Made by a program: the position numbers and the translations under genes. From Sva-07 sp963710625 (GTDB taxonomy: Bacteria; Actinomycetota; Acidimicrobiia; Acidimicrobiales; Ilumatobacteraceae), in contig CAVQBG010000022.1 in NCBI GenBank assembly GCA_963710625.1, positions 248,001 through 312,000 on the forward strand: a stretch of 64,000 nucleotides of DNA, in the 5' to 3' direction. Positions 8,754 through 16,813 of the stretch are shown here, in pieces. The notes beneath the pieces were generated by a model that ran no database searches, had not been told where the DNA came from, and saw only the letters and a list, made by a program, of their open reading frames with translations. The stretch's first letter is position 1, and each line of letters starts with the position of its first letter.

Positions 8754-9833
8754 TCATCGAGCCAGGTTCGCGAGGGCAGCAGTGGTGACCTCGTCGAAAC
8801 GGGCGGCCACGGCCTCGAACCATGCCGGATCGTCGTCGGCGAACGCGGCGCGGACCTGCGCCCGGACGGCCTCGGAGCCCGGGCCCGTCGGGTCGCCGGA
8901 ACGGTGCAGCACGGCGTCGGCACGCAACGACTGCAGCACCGTGATCGTGTCGACCGTCCCGAACTCGAGCGCGGCGGCGGTCACCTCGGCCCTGGGCAGC
9001 AGACGGTCGACGGCACCGAGCCAGTCGCCCGACAGGTTCGCGGACACGCTCTCGCCGTCGAGCATCGAGCGCACGTCACCCCACCACGCCGTCCCACGCT
9101 CGTAGCCGGGCGCACCTCGCCCCTCGTGGGAGATCAGCTCGCCGTGGCCCCACGGCCCGAGTCCGGTGTGCAGATCGACGATGGCGACCCGCGTCGCCAC
9201 CCCGACGATCTCGGCGAGGTGCTCGACGAGCCAGCGGTGCGACCACACCGCTCCGGCTCCGCCGTAGAAGACGCCGGTCGGGTGGGTGTACTGGCCACCG
9301 CTGACCACCTCCTGGAGTCGGTCGAGGCCGACCTCCTCCGCGTAGGCGAGCAGCGACAAGGTGGTCGACTGTTGGGTGTCGTCGTCCCACGCATCAGGGA
9401 CCAGGAGGTGGGCGATCCCGCCGTAGTCCTCGTTCGCCGGCGGCGGCTCGTCCCAGTCGATGAAGTTGCGGTTGAGATCGACGTTGTCCTCGTTCACCCG
9501 CCGCACCCACGAGAAGCCGTGGGGATTGAACGCGTGCACGAGCACCACGCGTACGTCGTCGGGTCGCTCCTCGGCACGGTTGTCGAGCCAGTGGTGCTGC
9601 AGCGCCGAGCCCGTGAACCCCTCCACGCCGTGGGTGCCCGACACCAGGAGCAACACCGATGAAGCGTCGTCGGCGCCGAGCGAGGCCACGTCGATCGCCA
9701 GGGGTTCTCCCGCGAGGCCGACCTCGGGATGTACGAACGACGTCACCTCGGCCCCTGCAGTGGCGCACGCACTCAGGAATCGTCGTCGTGACTCGTCGTA
9801 GGTGGCGGTCAGTCCCGATGCATGCTCGCTCAT
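8754..9833 (-). CDS. DUF2817 (M14 carboxypeptidase-like) family protein
   Basis: A 359-residue cytoplasmic protein of the DUF2817 family, a branch of zinc carboxypeptidase-like (M14) folds. Visible motifs are 'VSGTHGVEGFTGS' (the HxxE zinc-binding pair), 'VHAFNPHGFSWVRRVNEDNVDLNRNF' around residues 120-145 (given here only in part: the conserved NPxG and DLNRNF), and 'AIVDLHTGLGPWG', which supplies another His. Length and motif order match the family. The physiological substrate is unknown. It is divergent from the amidohydrolase at 9890. Confidence 0.82.
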   Translation of the reverse strand: MSEHASGLTATYDESRRRFLSACATAGAEVTSFVHPEVGLAGEPLAIDVASLGADDASSVLLLVSGTHGVEGFTGSALQHHWLDNRAEERPDDVRVVLVHAFNPHGFSWVRRVNEDNVDLNRNFIDWDEPPPANEDYGGIAHLLVPDAWDDDTQQSTTLSLLAYAEEVGLDRLQEVVSGGQYTHPTGVFYGGAGAVWSHRWLVEHLAEIVGVATRVAIVDLHTGLGPWGHGELISHEGRGAPGYERGTAWWGDVRSMLDGESVSANLSGDWLGAVDRLLPRAEVTAAALEFGTVDTITVLQSLRADAVLHRSGDPTGPGSEAVRAQVRAAFADDDPAWFEAVAARFDEVTTAALANLAR

Positions 9834-9889
9834 GACCCCAGCATGTCACCAGCCGGCGACCCGATCGGGTGCCCGGCTACAGTCGTCCC

Positions 9890-11041
9890 ATGACGTACGT
9901 GGGGGATCGTCTCGTCTTCGACGCCGACAGCCATGTGATGGAACTGCCCGGCTGGTTGGAGGACTTCGCCGACGGCTCGATCGCCGACAGCCTGCGTCCA
10001 CTCGCGCTCGGTGGCGCAGGAGCGCTCGCCGATCGCGCCGTGGCCGACGCGGCCGATCGGCAGGCCAGGGGAGTGGCGACGCTCGACCCCGACCCGGTCG
10101 AACTCCTCCGTTCGAAGGGATGGGGAGCCGTCGGGGCCTTCGACCCCTCCGAGCGGTCCTTCGTGCTGGACCAACTCGGCTTCGCAGCGCAGTTGGTGTT
10201 CCCGACCTTTGCCGCGACGCAGTTCGCCGGCAGGGACCTCGATCTTCTCTATGGCGGCTCCGATGCGCTCAACCGGGCGATGGCGGCGTTCTGCGCCGAT
10301 GACGGTCGCCTCCTCGCCGTCGCGTCGGTGCCGTGGGGCGACCCGGCCCGCACGACCGAGTGCGCACGGCGTGCCATCGACGAAGGGTGTCGGGCCGTGA
10401 TGGTGCCCACCGATCTCCCGCGAGGCGTGGTGTCACCGACCCACCCCGATCACCATGCGTTGTGGGCGTTGCTCGAGGCCGAGAACGTCCCGGTGCTGAG
10501 CCACATCGGCGGAGGTGGCCGCCCGGTTCGTCCCGGCTTCCACGACAACGGCCACACGGTCACCGACTTCCTCGGTGGCGGCGAGAACGTTCGGGCGAAG
10601 GACTTCATGGCGATCCACCAGCGTCCGGAGGTGTTCTGGGCGGCGATGGTGCTCGACGGCATGTTCGAGCGGTTCCCCGGGCTGCGCGGAGCGTCCGTCG
10701 AGGAGGGGGCGATGTGGGTGGTGCCATGGATCCGGCGCCTCGATCGGGCGATGCAGTTCGCGAAGACCGAAGCACCGCTGCGCGAGTTGGCGAAGCTGCC
10801 GAGCGAGTACGTCCACGACCACCTCCGGTTCACACCGTTCGCCGGCGAGCCCGTCGGTTGGATGGCGGAGCAGGCAGGGTCGGATCTGTTCATGTTCTCC
10901 TCCGACTATCCACACCCCGAGGGCACGAAGGACCCCATCGACCGGTTCGAATCGACGATGGACACGTCGAACGACGACGTGATGGACCGCTTCTACCGCG
11001 CCAACTTCGCTGCGCTCTACCGCGACGCGGTTCCCGTGTGA
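9890..11041 (+). CDS. Amidohydrolase-2 family metal-dependent hydrolase (paralog 1)
   Basis: A 383-residue TIM-barrel protein of the amidohydrolase-related/ACMSD-like group. It opens with 'FDADSHVMELPGWLEDF' (D-x-D/S-H metal site on strand 1), has 'PVLSHIGGGG' in the middle, and ends with 'FMFSSDYPHPEGTKDPIDRFE', the family's C-terminal catalytic Asp strand. Such enzymes act as hydrolases or non-oxidative decarboxylases; the substrate is unknown. TACAGT at 9878-9883, six bases before ATG 9890, gives a leaderless-type start. An upstream in-frame start at 9869 was rejected for that reason. A clear paralog lies at 47535-48716, sharing the opening, 'GGGENVR(A/S)KD' and 'FSSDYPH'. The metallophosphoesterase follows 10 bases downstream. 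Confidence 0.85.
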   Translation: MTYVGDRLVFDADSHVMELPGWLEDFADGSIADSLRPLALGGAGALADRAVADAADRQARGVATLDPDPVELLRSKGWGAVGAFDPSERSFVLDQLGFAAQLVFPTFAATQFAGRDLDLLYGGSDALNRAMAAFCADDGRLLAVASVPWGDPARTTECARRAIDEGCRAVMVPTDLPRGVVSPTHPDHHALWALLEAENVPVLSHIGGGGRPVRPGFHDNGHTVTDFLGGGENVRAKDFMAIHQRPEVFWAAMVLDGMFERFPGLRGASVEEGAMWVVPWIRRLDRAMQFAKTEAPLRELAKLPSEYVHDHLRFTPFAGEPVGWMAEQAGSDLFMFSSDYPHPEGTKDPIDRFESTMDTSNDDVMDRFYRANFAALYRDAVPV

Positions 11042-11051
11042 GCTGCACTGC

Positions 11052-11783
11052 ATGAAGCTGCTCTGCACCGCCGACCTGCACTATCGGCTGCCACAGCTCG
11101 ACTGGCTCGTCGAACAAGCGGGCGACGTCGACGTGGTCGTCATCCCTGGCGATCACCTCCAGGTCGTGGGCGCCGCGCCTCTCGAGGTGCAGATCGTGGT
11201 GGTCTCCAAGTACCTCCAGCGGCTGTCGGAGCGATCCCTCGTGCTCGCGTCGTCGGGCAACCACGACCTCGACGGTCCCGGTCCGACCGGCGAGCAGGCC
11301 ACCGGTTGGCTGCAGGAGCTCGCGTCGGAGCGGCTGGTCGTCGATGGCCGGTCCATCGACCAGGACGGTGTGCGGTTCACCGTGTGCCCGTGGTGGGACG
11401 GCCCGATGACGCGTCGACTCGTCGAGGACCAGCTCGCGGACGCTGCCGTCGACCGCCCCGACCGCTGGATCTGGGTGTACCACTCACCACCGGCCGATTC
11501 TCCGCTGTGCCAGGCCGGCGCCAAGGCCTACCCCGACCCCGACCTGGCCGCTTGGATCGATCGCTGGCATCCGGACCTCGTGATCTGCGGACACATCCAC
11601 CAGGCGCCGTGGGTGGCCGGCGGCGGGTGGGTCGACCGACGCGGTTCGACGTGGCTGGTCAATGCCGGGCACCAGCCGGGCCCGATGCCGGCGCACGTGG
11701 TGATCGACCTCGATGCCGGCACCGCCGAGTGGGTGGCGTCGCCCGATCACGAGCTCGTCGAGATGGCGTTCGCGTCGGCCTGA
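11052..11783 (+). CDS. Metallophosphoesterase
   Basis: A 243-residue calcineurin-like phosphoesterase. The dinuclear metal motifs appear in order: 'CTADLHY' (D-x-H), 'VVVIPGDHLQ' (GD), 'ASSGNHDLD' (GNHD), 'VYHSPP' (His), and 'ICGHIHQAP' (GHxH) followed by 'VNAGHQ'. It probably hydrolyses phosphodiesters or phosphomonoesters in the cytoplasm; the substrate is unknown. It starts 10 bases after the amidohydrolase stop codon and is probably co-transcribed with it. The downstream cyclic-nucleotide-binding gene is on the opposite strand. Having a phosphoesterase beside a cNMP-sensing protein is suggestive of nucleotide signalling, but nothing in the sequence proves a link. Confidence 0.88.
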   Translation: MKLLCTADLHYRLPQLDWLVEQAGDVDVVVIPGDHLQVVGAAPLEVQIVVVSKYLQRLSERSLVLASSGNHDLDGPGPTGEQATGWLQELASERLVVDGRSIDQDGVRFTVCPWWDGPMTRRLVEDQLADAAVDRPDRWIWVYHSPPADSPLCQAGAKAYPDPDLAAWIDRWHPDLVICGHIHQAPWVAGGGWVDRRGSTWLVNAGHQPGPMPAHVVIDLDAGTAEWVASPDHELVEMAFASA

Positions 11784-11821
11784 TCAGGGCGGACGTCGAG
11801 GAATCCGTGCCGGGTCCGGGC

Positions 11822-12307
11822 TCAGTAGTCGAGTTCCGGCAGACGCGCCGAGCCGGGGGTGACCGGCTTGGTCTGGTGGTGCATCAGCGTGCCCAGGACC
11901 TCGTCGAGCATCCCGAGGTGTCCGGGGTCGCCGGCGTACTGGCGCTTGACGTCGGTGAGGTGTCCAGTGAGGTTGTCGAGACGGGTGGCGAGGGCACGGG
12001 CCACGTCGAGCAGCACATCGGGTCGTTCGAGCAGGAATGCTGCGCCGTCGTCGGCCTGGAGCACCGTGCAGTCCGAGAGCGCTCGGACCGTCGCTGTCGA
12101 TGGTCGCTCGAGCACGGTCGACATCTCACCGAGCACGGCGCCACGGGTGTCGAGCACCGCCAGTGTGACCCCCTCGCGATCGATCGACACCGAGCCCTCG
12201 ACCAGGATCATGATCGACCCGAAGGGGGCGCCCTCGGCCACGAGTACCTCCCCTTCGGAGAAGGTGCGCCGGGGAAGGTCTGCGCAGCGTTCGACGAGGT
12301 CCGTCAC
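11822..12307 (-). CDS. Cyclic nucleotide-binding domain protein without DNA-binding domain
   Basis: About 161 residues. The N-terminal ~110 residues are a CAP-like cNMP-binding beta-roll ('LPRRTFSEGEVLVAEGAPFGSIMI...', 'GAVLGEMSTVLERPSTATVRAL', which is the phosphate-binding cassette with the Arg-Pro-Ser/Thr pattern). The rest is helical. There is no helix-turn-helix, so this is not a CRP-type transcription factor; it is more likely a stand-alone sensor or protein-interaction module. The GTG at 12307 was chosen over an upstream ATG at 12373, which would overlap the divergent SRAP start and add non-family sequence. A second such protein is at 19254. Confidence 0.78.
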   Translation of the reverse strand: MTDLVERCADLPRRTFSEGEVLVAEGAPFGSIMILVEGSVSIDREGVTLAVLDTRGAVLGEMSTVLERPSTATVRALSDCTVLQADDGAAFLLERPDVLLDVARALATRLDNLTGHLTDVKRQYAGDPGHLGMLDEVLGTLMHHQTKPVTPGSARLPELDY

Positions 12308-12371
12308 GGCGCCAGTCTGACACGTCGACATCGGCGACGGCCCGGTGCGACGGATGCGTAACCTGCAGTTC

Positions 12372-13094
12372 ATGTGCGGTCGGTTCGTGTCAGCGGGAAG
12401 TCCGGATCGGATTGCGGCCTACTTCGACCCGGTCGTACCCACCGAGGTGGTGGCCGAGTCGCTCGGTGAGAACTTCAATGTGGCTCCCACCCAGGATGTC
12501 TATGCGCTGGTCGGCAGCGGAGGCGGCGCTGCCCGACTCGATGTCTTCCACTGGGGGCTGGTGCCGAGTTGGGCCAAGGACCGCAAGATCGGCTCACGGA
12601 TGATCAACGCCCGAGCGGAGACCCTGGCCGAGAAGCCGGCGTTCAAGGGGCTGCTCAGGACCAAGCGGTGCATCGTGCCGATGGACGGGTTCTACGAGTG
12701 GAAGCCAGGAGCCGAGGGCGGTCCGGTCAACGCGAAGGGCAAGCCGCTCAAGCAGCCGATGTTCATCCATCGCGCCGATGGCGATCCGCTGGCGGTCGCC
12801 GGGCTCTGGACCCGGTGGAAGGACCCCGATGATCCCGATGGCCGCTGGCTCCACAGCACCACGGTGATCACCACTGCGGCGAATGCCGCGATGGCGGCAG
12901 TCCACGATCGGATGCCCGCGATCCTGCCGAGCGGCGCCTGGACAACATGGCTCGATCCCGGTGTCGGCGATCCTGGCGCGCTCACCCCACTCCTCGTGGG
13001 CTGCGACGACGAGCTCCTCGTCATGCACGAGGTGTCGACCGACGTCAACAACGTCCGCAACAACCGGCCCGACCTCATCCAACCCTCGATCTGA
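12372..13094 (+). CDS. SRAP domain protein (HMCES/YedK-like abasic-site shield)
   Basis: A 240-residue SOS-response-associated peptidase-family protein. The N-terminus is MCGRF, so removal of Met leaves the catalytic Cys that forms a stable thiazolidine link with abasic sites in single-stranded DNA. The other hallmarks are present: 'FNVAPTQ' (conserved Asn), 'FHWGLVPSWAKD', 'MINARAET', 'RCIVPMDGFYEWK' (active-site Glu) and 'VHDRMPAIL' (active-site His). The start is therefore fixed at 12372, not the upstream in-frame ATG at 12345. TAACCT at 12359-12364, seven bases upstream, supports a leaderless transcript. The stop codon is inside a palindrome shared with the converging HIT gene. Confidence 0.93.
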   Translation: MCGRFVSAGSPDRIAAYFDPVVPTEVVAESLGENFNVAPTQDVYALVGSGGGAARLDVFHWGLVPSWAKDRKIGSRMINARAETLAEKPAFKGLLRTKRCIVPMDGFYEWKPGAEGGPVNAKGKPLKQPMFIHRADGDPLAVAGLWTRWKDPDDPDGRWLHSTTVITTAANAAMAAVHDRMPAILPSGAWTTWLDPGVGDPGALTPLLVGCDDELLVMHEVSTDVNNVRNNRPDLIQPSI

Positions 13095-13110
13095 AGTTCA
13101 GGTCGAGGGT
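13082..13110. terminator. Long hairpin at the SRAP/HIT convergent junction
   Basis: 13082-13095 pairs with 13097-13110 to make a 14-bp stem with one G-T wobble and a minimal loop. The SRAP stop codon (13092-13094) lies in the stem, and the HIT gene's stop at 13115 is just beyond it. There is no T-tract. It is a likely bidirectional terminator. Confidence 0.6.
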
Positions 13111-13114
13111 GACC

Positions 13115-13537
13115 TCACGACGAGACGCCGACCGCTCCGGCCGCTCGGAGTTCGGCTCGGATCGCCTCGGCCCAGGCGTCGAGGTCGCTCCGATCGACCG
13201 ACGCGGCGGCGTTCGCGAAGCTGAGTTGGGCCATCGACGACGTCGGGATGACGTGGACGTGGGTGTGCGGTACCTCGTAGCCGGCCACGATCACGCCGAT
13301 GCGGTCGCACTCGAACGCCGCCTGCTGCGCCTTGCCGATCGTGTGGGCCACTGCAAAGAGGTGGGCAACCAGTTCCGGCGGCGCGTCGATCCAGTGGTCG
13401 ATCTCCTCGATCGGGACCACCAGCGCGTGCCCGGGCGCCATCGGGTTGATCGACAGGAAGCCGACGCACTGGTCGTCGCGCCACACGAACGTGCCGGGGA
13501 ACTCGCCCTGGATGATCTTCGTGAACACCGTGGTCAT
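13115..13537 (-). CDS. HIT family nucleotide hydrolase/transferase
   Basis: A 140-residue histidine-triad protein. The catalytic HxHxHxx motif is 'HTHVHVIPTS', and the nucleotide-binding 'GHALVVPIEEIDHW' region is also visible. HIT proteins cleave nucleoside phosphoramidates or related AMP conjugates. The start is ATG 13537; the longer reading to 13594 overlaps pgsA. The -10-like hexamer TATGGT (plus-strand 13544-13549) lies six bases upstream and overlaps the -10 of the divergent pgsA. The two start codons are only 23 bases apart. Confidence 0.9.
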   Translation of the reverse strand: MTTVFTKIIQGEFPGTFVWRDDQCVGFLSINPMAPGHALVVPIEEIDHWIDAPPELVAHLFAVAHTIGKAQQAAFECDRIGVIVAGYEVPHTHVHVIPTSSMAQLSFANAAASVDRSDLDAWAEAIRAELRAAGAVGVSS

Positions 13538-13543
13538 GCCCGC

Positions 13544-13553
13544 ACCATACGCT
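13544..13553. promoter_or_regulatory. Overlapping divergent -10 elements for HIT and pgsA
   Basis: In the 23-base gap, 13544-13549 read on the minus strand is TATGGT (six bases before the HIT ATG). 13548-13553 on the plus strand is TACGCT (seven bases before the pgsA GTG). The two hexamers share two bases. Neither gene has a Shine-Dalgarno sequence, so both are probably leaderless. RNA polymerase probably cannot occupy both at once. Confidence 0.55.
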
Positions 13554-13560
13554 GTGCCAG

Positions 13561-14196
13561 GTGAGTGAGCCCGCAGCCGCCGAGGAGACGTCACCGTCGA
13601 TGCTCGACGGGATCTGGAGCGTCCCGAACCTGTTCACCTTGCTGCGGCTGCTGTGTCTGCCGCTCTTCCTCTACATGCTCTTCGGCCGTGACAATCCGGT
13701 CGGGGCGGCGCTGCTGCTCGGCGGGCTCAGCGCCACCGACTGGGTCGACGGCTACCTCGCTCGCCGTCTCGGTCAGGTGAGCGAGTTCGGCAAGGTCTTC
13801 GACCCGACCGTCGATCGGCTCCTGTTCATCGTGGCGATCACCGCCATCGTCATCGATGGCGCGATGCCGTTGTGGTTCGCCATCGCGGTGCTCGCCCGGG
13901 AGGTCCTCGTCGGGCTGATGATGGTGATCGCCACCTTCGTCTACAAGATCGCACGCATCGACGTGACGTACCTCGGCAAGGTCGCCACAGCGCTGCTGAT
14001 GTTCGCCGTCCCCGGCTTCCTCATCGGTAGCAGCGGTGAGTCGTACGCCGGGCTGTTCCAGGCAGCGGCCTGGATCTTGGGCATCCCCGGTTTGATTCTG
14101 AGTTGGTGGACCGGCATCGCCTATATTCCACAGGTGCGACGGGCGATTGCTGCCGGTGGATCCTCTCGCTCCGATGCAGTCACAGCCGACACCTGA
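13561..14196 (+). CDS. pgsA: CDP-alcohol phosphatidyltransferase (phosphatidylglycerophosphate synthase-type)
   Basis: A 211-residue integral membrane enzyme. It carries the full CDP-alcohol phosphotransferase signature D-x2-D-G-x2-A-R-x8-G-x3-D-x3-D in 'TDWVDGYLARRLG...FGKVFDPTVD' (residues ~60-87), with several transmembrane helices around it. The 'SVPNLFTLLRL' N-terminus is typical of PgsA, which condenses CDP-diacylglycerol with glycerol-3-phosphate in phosphatidylglycerol/cardiolipin synthesis. Related enzymes use inositol phosphate, so the acceptor is an inference. The start is GTG, probably leaderless. gcvH follows 19 bases downstream. Confidence 0.82.
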   Translation: MSEPAAAEETSPSMLDGIWSVPNLFTLLRLLCLPLFLYMLFGRDNPVGAALLLGGLSATDWVDGYLARRLGQVSEFGKVFDPTVDRLLFIVAITAIVIDGAMPLWFAIAVLAREVLVGLMMVIATFVYKIARIDVTYLGKVATALLMFAVPGFLIGSSGESYAGLFQAAAWILGIPGLILSWWTGIAYIPQVRRAIAAGGSSRSDAVTADT

Positions 14197-14215
14197 ACCC
14201 AGATACGGTGGACCC

Positions 14216-14596
14216 ATGAACATCCCTTCCGACCTTCGCTACTCGACCGATCACGAATGGGTCCGCGTCGACGGCGACACCGTCACGATCGGAATCACCG
14301 AGTATGCACAGGACGCTCTCGGCGACGTGGTCTTCGTGGAGCTGCCGGAAGCCGGTGCGACCGTCGCCGCAGGAACGACGTTCAGCGAGGTCGAGAGCAC
14401 GAAGTCGGTGAGCGACATCTACGCGCCGGTGACCGGAGCGATCAGCGCCGTCAACGACACGCTGGAGGCCGCCCCCGAGTTGCTCAACAGCGACCCGTAC
14501 GGCGAGGGCTGGATCTGCCGGATCCAGATGGCCGACCCGTCGGAACTCGACGGACTCATGGACGCCGATGCGTACCGAGCACTGACGGAGGCCTGA
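14216..14596 (+). CDS. gcvH: Glycine cleavage system H protein
   Basis: A 126-residue lipoyl carrier of the glycine cleavage system. The lipoylated lysine is in 'EVESTKSVSDIYAPVTG' (ESxKxxSD context). The N-terminus 'YSTDHEWVRVDGDTVTIGITEYAQDALGD' is split-typical for GcvH, and the length matches the family. It shuttles the aminomethyl group between GcvP and GcvT, both encoded within 11 kb. The ATG at 14216 was chosen; TACGGT at 14204-14209 sits six bases before it. It begins a run matching mycobacterial order: gcvH, FHA protein, MerR, bifunctional nuclease. Confidence 0.97.
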   Translation: MNIPSDLRYSTDHEWVRVDGDTVTIGITEYAQDALGDVVFVELPEAGATVAAGTTFSEVESTKSVSDIYAPVTGAISAVNDTLEAAPELLNSDPYGEGWICRIQMADPSELDGLMDADAYRALTEA

Positions 14597-14597
14597 C

Positions 14598-15086
14598 TTG
14601 AGCAGCTACGTGTTCTGCAACCAGTGCGGCCACCGCAATCCGCCGTCGAGCAGTTTCTGCTCGAGCTGCGGCTCGCCGCTCGACTCGCTCGACGATCGGA
14701 CGATCACGCTCTCGACCGTCGATCCGTTGCAGGACGCGCCCGGCGTCGACGACGACATCCACGTTGCGGTGGGGGAGCTCCCCGTCGAGGTCGGCGTGCT
14801 GATCGTTCGGGCCGGCGCCCAGGCCGGCGCCCGCTTCACCCTCGACGAGCCGGTGACCCGCCTCGGTCGACATCCCGACTCCGAGATCAGCCTCGACGAC
14901 ATCACCGTGTCTCGCCGTCACGCCGAGATCGAACGAACCCCGGACGGTCACGTCGTGAGCGACGCCGGCTCGCTGAACGGCACCTACGTGAACCAGGAAC
15001 GCATCGAACGGATGATGCTGCGTCACGGCGACGAGTTGCAGATCGGAAAGTTCCGTCTCGTCTACTTCGAACGGCCCGATGCCTGA
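14598..15086 (+). CDS. FHA domain protein with N-terminal zinc ribbon (GarA/OdhI position)
   Basis: A 162-residue protein. The N-terminus has Cys7, Cys10, Cys21 and Cys24 (CNQC and CSSC), a zinc ribbon. The C-terminal half is a forkhead-associated domain with 'RLGRHPDSEISLDD', 'VSRRHAEIE' and 'DAGSLNGTYVNQERI', the phosphothreonine-binding loops. By position (between gcvH and an FtsR-like MerR) it corresponds to GarA/OdhI, which inhibits 2-oxoglutarate dehydrogenase in relatives. However, the N-terminal ETTS phospho-switch of GarA is not present, so the regulatory mechanism may differ. The start is TTG, one base after the gcvH stop. It overlaps the next gene by 8 bases. Confidence 0.85.
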   Translation: MSSYVFCNQCGHRNPPSSSFCSSCGSPLDSLDDRTITLSTVDPLQDAPGVDDDIHVAVGELPVEVGVLIVRAGAQAGARFTLDEPVTRLGRHPDSEISLDDITVSRRHAEIERTPDGHVVSDAGSLNGTYVNQERIERMMLRHGDELQIGKFRLVYFERPDA

Positions 15087-16053
15087 CTCGGCGCCCCCGA
15101 GCGTGACGCCCGACGTCGTTCCGGCCGTGGCGGTCGCGACGGGGGGCGGCCATCTCTCGATCGGCGAGGTCCTGGCGCTGCTGCTCGAGGAGTTCCCGGA
15201 CGTGACGATCTCCAAGATCCGGTTCCTCGAGAGTCAGGGTCTGATCGATCCGGAACGGACGGCGTCGGGGTACCGGAAGTTCTATGCCGACGACGTCGAG
15301 CTGCTGCGCTGCATCCTGCGCGAGCAACGTGAGAACTACCTCCCGCTGCGGGTCATCAAGGACCGCATCGATTCCGGCGAGATCGATCCCACCAACGAGC
15401 ACCCGCGGCCGCGGGGCATCAGGAACGTGAGCGAGTCGAGCGACGTTCCCCGGCCCGACGCCCACCCGAGTGCGGGTGCGACGCGACGCACCTCGGAGTC
15501 CAACGGTGCCGACGAAACCGCGGTCACCGGCGCGGCAGCGCTCTTCCAACGCACCGACGACGAACCGTCGACGGCAGCCGACGATCCGCAGCCGTCGGCT
15601 GCAGCCACCAGCGACCGCGTACGCAGCGCCGTACCGGCCCCCGCAGCAGCCGCGACGGCGGCTGTCCTGCCGGGAGTGCTCCTGAGCGCCGACGAACTCT
15701 GTGCACTGGCTGGCATCGGGCGGGACCAACTCGCCGATCTCCAGTCCTACGGTGTGGTCACGTCCACGTCGAACCGCCCCGAGGGACCGTTCGACGACGA
15801 CGCAGTCGAGATCGCGTCGGCGTCGAAGCGGCTGCTCGACGCTGGCCTGGAGGCCCGACACCTGCGTGGCTGGCGGGTTGCCGCCGATCGCGAGGCGGGC
15901 CTGCTCGAACAGCTCATCCAGCCGCTGCTGCGCCAACGCAATCCCGAGGCGCGCGCACAGGCGGTCAGCCAGTTGAACGATCTCGAACAGGTTGGAAGCC
16001 GGCTGCGTTCGGCGATGATGCGGTCAGCGTTCCGCCATGACGGAGCACACTGA
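15079..16053 (+). CDS. MerR-family regulator, FtsR-like
   Basis: A 324-residue regulator. The N-terminal MerR helix-turn-helix (residues ~25-95) reads 'SIGEVLALLLEEFPDVTISKIRFLESQGLID' in outline (conserved 'SKIRFLESQGLI' and 'SGYRKFYADDVELL'). A long Pro/Ala/Thr-rich linker (~110-200) follows, then a second helical region (~200-320) resembling a second winged-helix/dimerisation part. In corynebacteria the gene in this position (FtsR) activates ftsZ; that role is inferred here from synteny. It overlaps the FHA gene by 8 bases, implying translational coupling. Confidence 0.82.
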   Translation: MPDSAPPSVTPDVVPAVAVATGGGHLSIGEVLALLLEEFPDVTISKIRFLESQGLIDPERTASGYRKFYADDVELLRCILREQRENYLPLRVIKDRIDSGEIDPTNEHPRPRGIRNVSESSDVPRPDAHPSAGATRRTSESNGADETAVTGAAALFQRTDDEPSTAADDPQPSAAATSDRVRSAVPAPAAAATAAVLPGVLLSADELCALAGIGRDQLADLQSYGVVTSTSNRPEGPFDDDAVEIASASKRLLDAGLEARHLRGWRVAADREAGLLEQLIQPLLRQRNPEARAQAVSQLNDLEQVGSRLRSAMMRSAFRHDGAH

Positions 16054-16098
16054 AACCCGACGGGGTGTGGCTCGGCGCAGCCGGGTACAGTGAGCGAC

Positions 16099-16584
16099 GT
16101 GGTCCCCTTGGAGCTCGTCGGTGTACGTGTCGAAGTGCCGGCCAACACGCCCATGGTGCTGCTGCGTGAGTCGGACGGCCGCCATCGTCTCCTGCCGATC
16201 TACATCGGCAGCCCAGAGGCGTCGGCGATCCACTACGCACTCGAGGGCGTCGTGCCGCCCCGGCCGCTCACCCACGATCTGTTCCTGATCGCCCTTGGCG
16301 AACTCGGCGCCACCGTCACCCAGGTCGTCGTCACCGAGATGCGTGACCGCACCTATTTCGCCGAACTCCACCTCGCCACCGCCGACGGCGAGCGCATCCT
16401 GTCGGCACGACCCTCCGACGCGATCGCACTGGCGGTGCGCTGTGGCGCACCGTTGTTCGCGTCCGATCAGCTGATCGACGAGGTCGGACAGGAACCGGCA
16501 CTCGAACCCGAGGACGACGCCGCCGAGATCATCGACGAGTTCAAGGACTTCATCGAGAACGTTTCACCGGAAGACTTCGAGTAG
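16099..16584 (+). CDS. Bifunctional nuclease family (DUF151) protein
   Basis: About 161 residues. It matches the bifunctional nuclease/DUF151 family, with 'MVLLRESDGRHRLLPIYIGSPEASAI' (conserved LPIxIGxxEA), 'PLTHDLFLIALGELG' and 'RPSDAIALAVRCGAPLFA'. The family is known from plants and thermophiles with DNase/RNase activity; in actinobacteria it is unstudied but conserved in this neighbourhood. GTG 16099 was preferred over GTG 16090 because the -10-like TACAGT at 16086-16091 would overlap the latter and lies seven bases before the former. The Glu/Asp-rich C-terminus is normal for the family. Confidence 0.88.
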   Translation: MVPLELVGVRVEVPANTPMVLLRESDGRHRLLPIYIGSPEASAIHYALEGVVPPRPLTHDLFLIALGELGATVTQVVVTEMRDRTYFAELHLATADGERILSARPSDAIALAVRCGAPLFASDQLIDEVGQEPALEPEDDAAEIIDEFKDFIENVSPEDFE

Positions 16585-16679
16585 CTCGACACGCTGGGGG
16601 CTAGCCCGCTTCCGCAGGTCACAGGCAATTCTCGGTACTTCGCAGGGGGACGTCCGGGTTCACCGGAATTCACGCCCGC

Positions 16680-16706
16680 TGCTCGCCGTGTCACATCCGG
16701 CGAGCA
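16680..16706. terminator. Hairpin between the nuclease gene and the small secreted protein
   Basis: TGCTCGCCG at 16680-16688 pairs with CGGCGAGCA at 16698-16706, a perfect 9-bp stem with a 9-base loop. It is about 100 bases after the nuclease stop codon. It could be a terminator or a leader structure of the next gene; no T-tract follows. Confidence 0.4.
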
Positions 16707-16813
16707 ATGGCGATGCCGCACGTGATTGTGACTTCGGCCTCTGTGCTGTTCGAGCGGGTGGTGCGCGCGATCCGCTCGTCATCTTGCGGTTCCCAACGAC
16801 AGGAGGTCACCCA

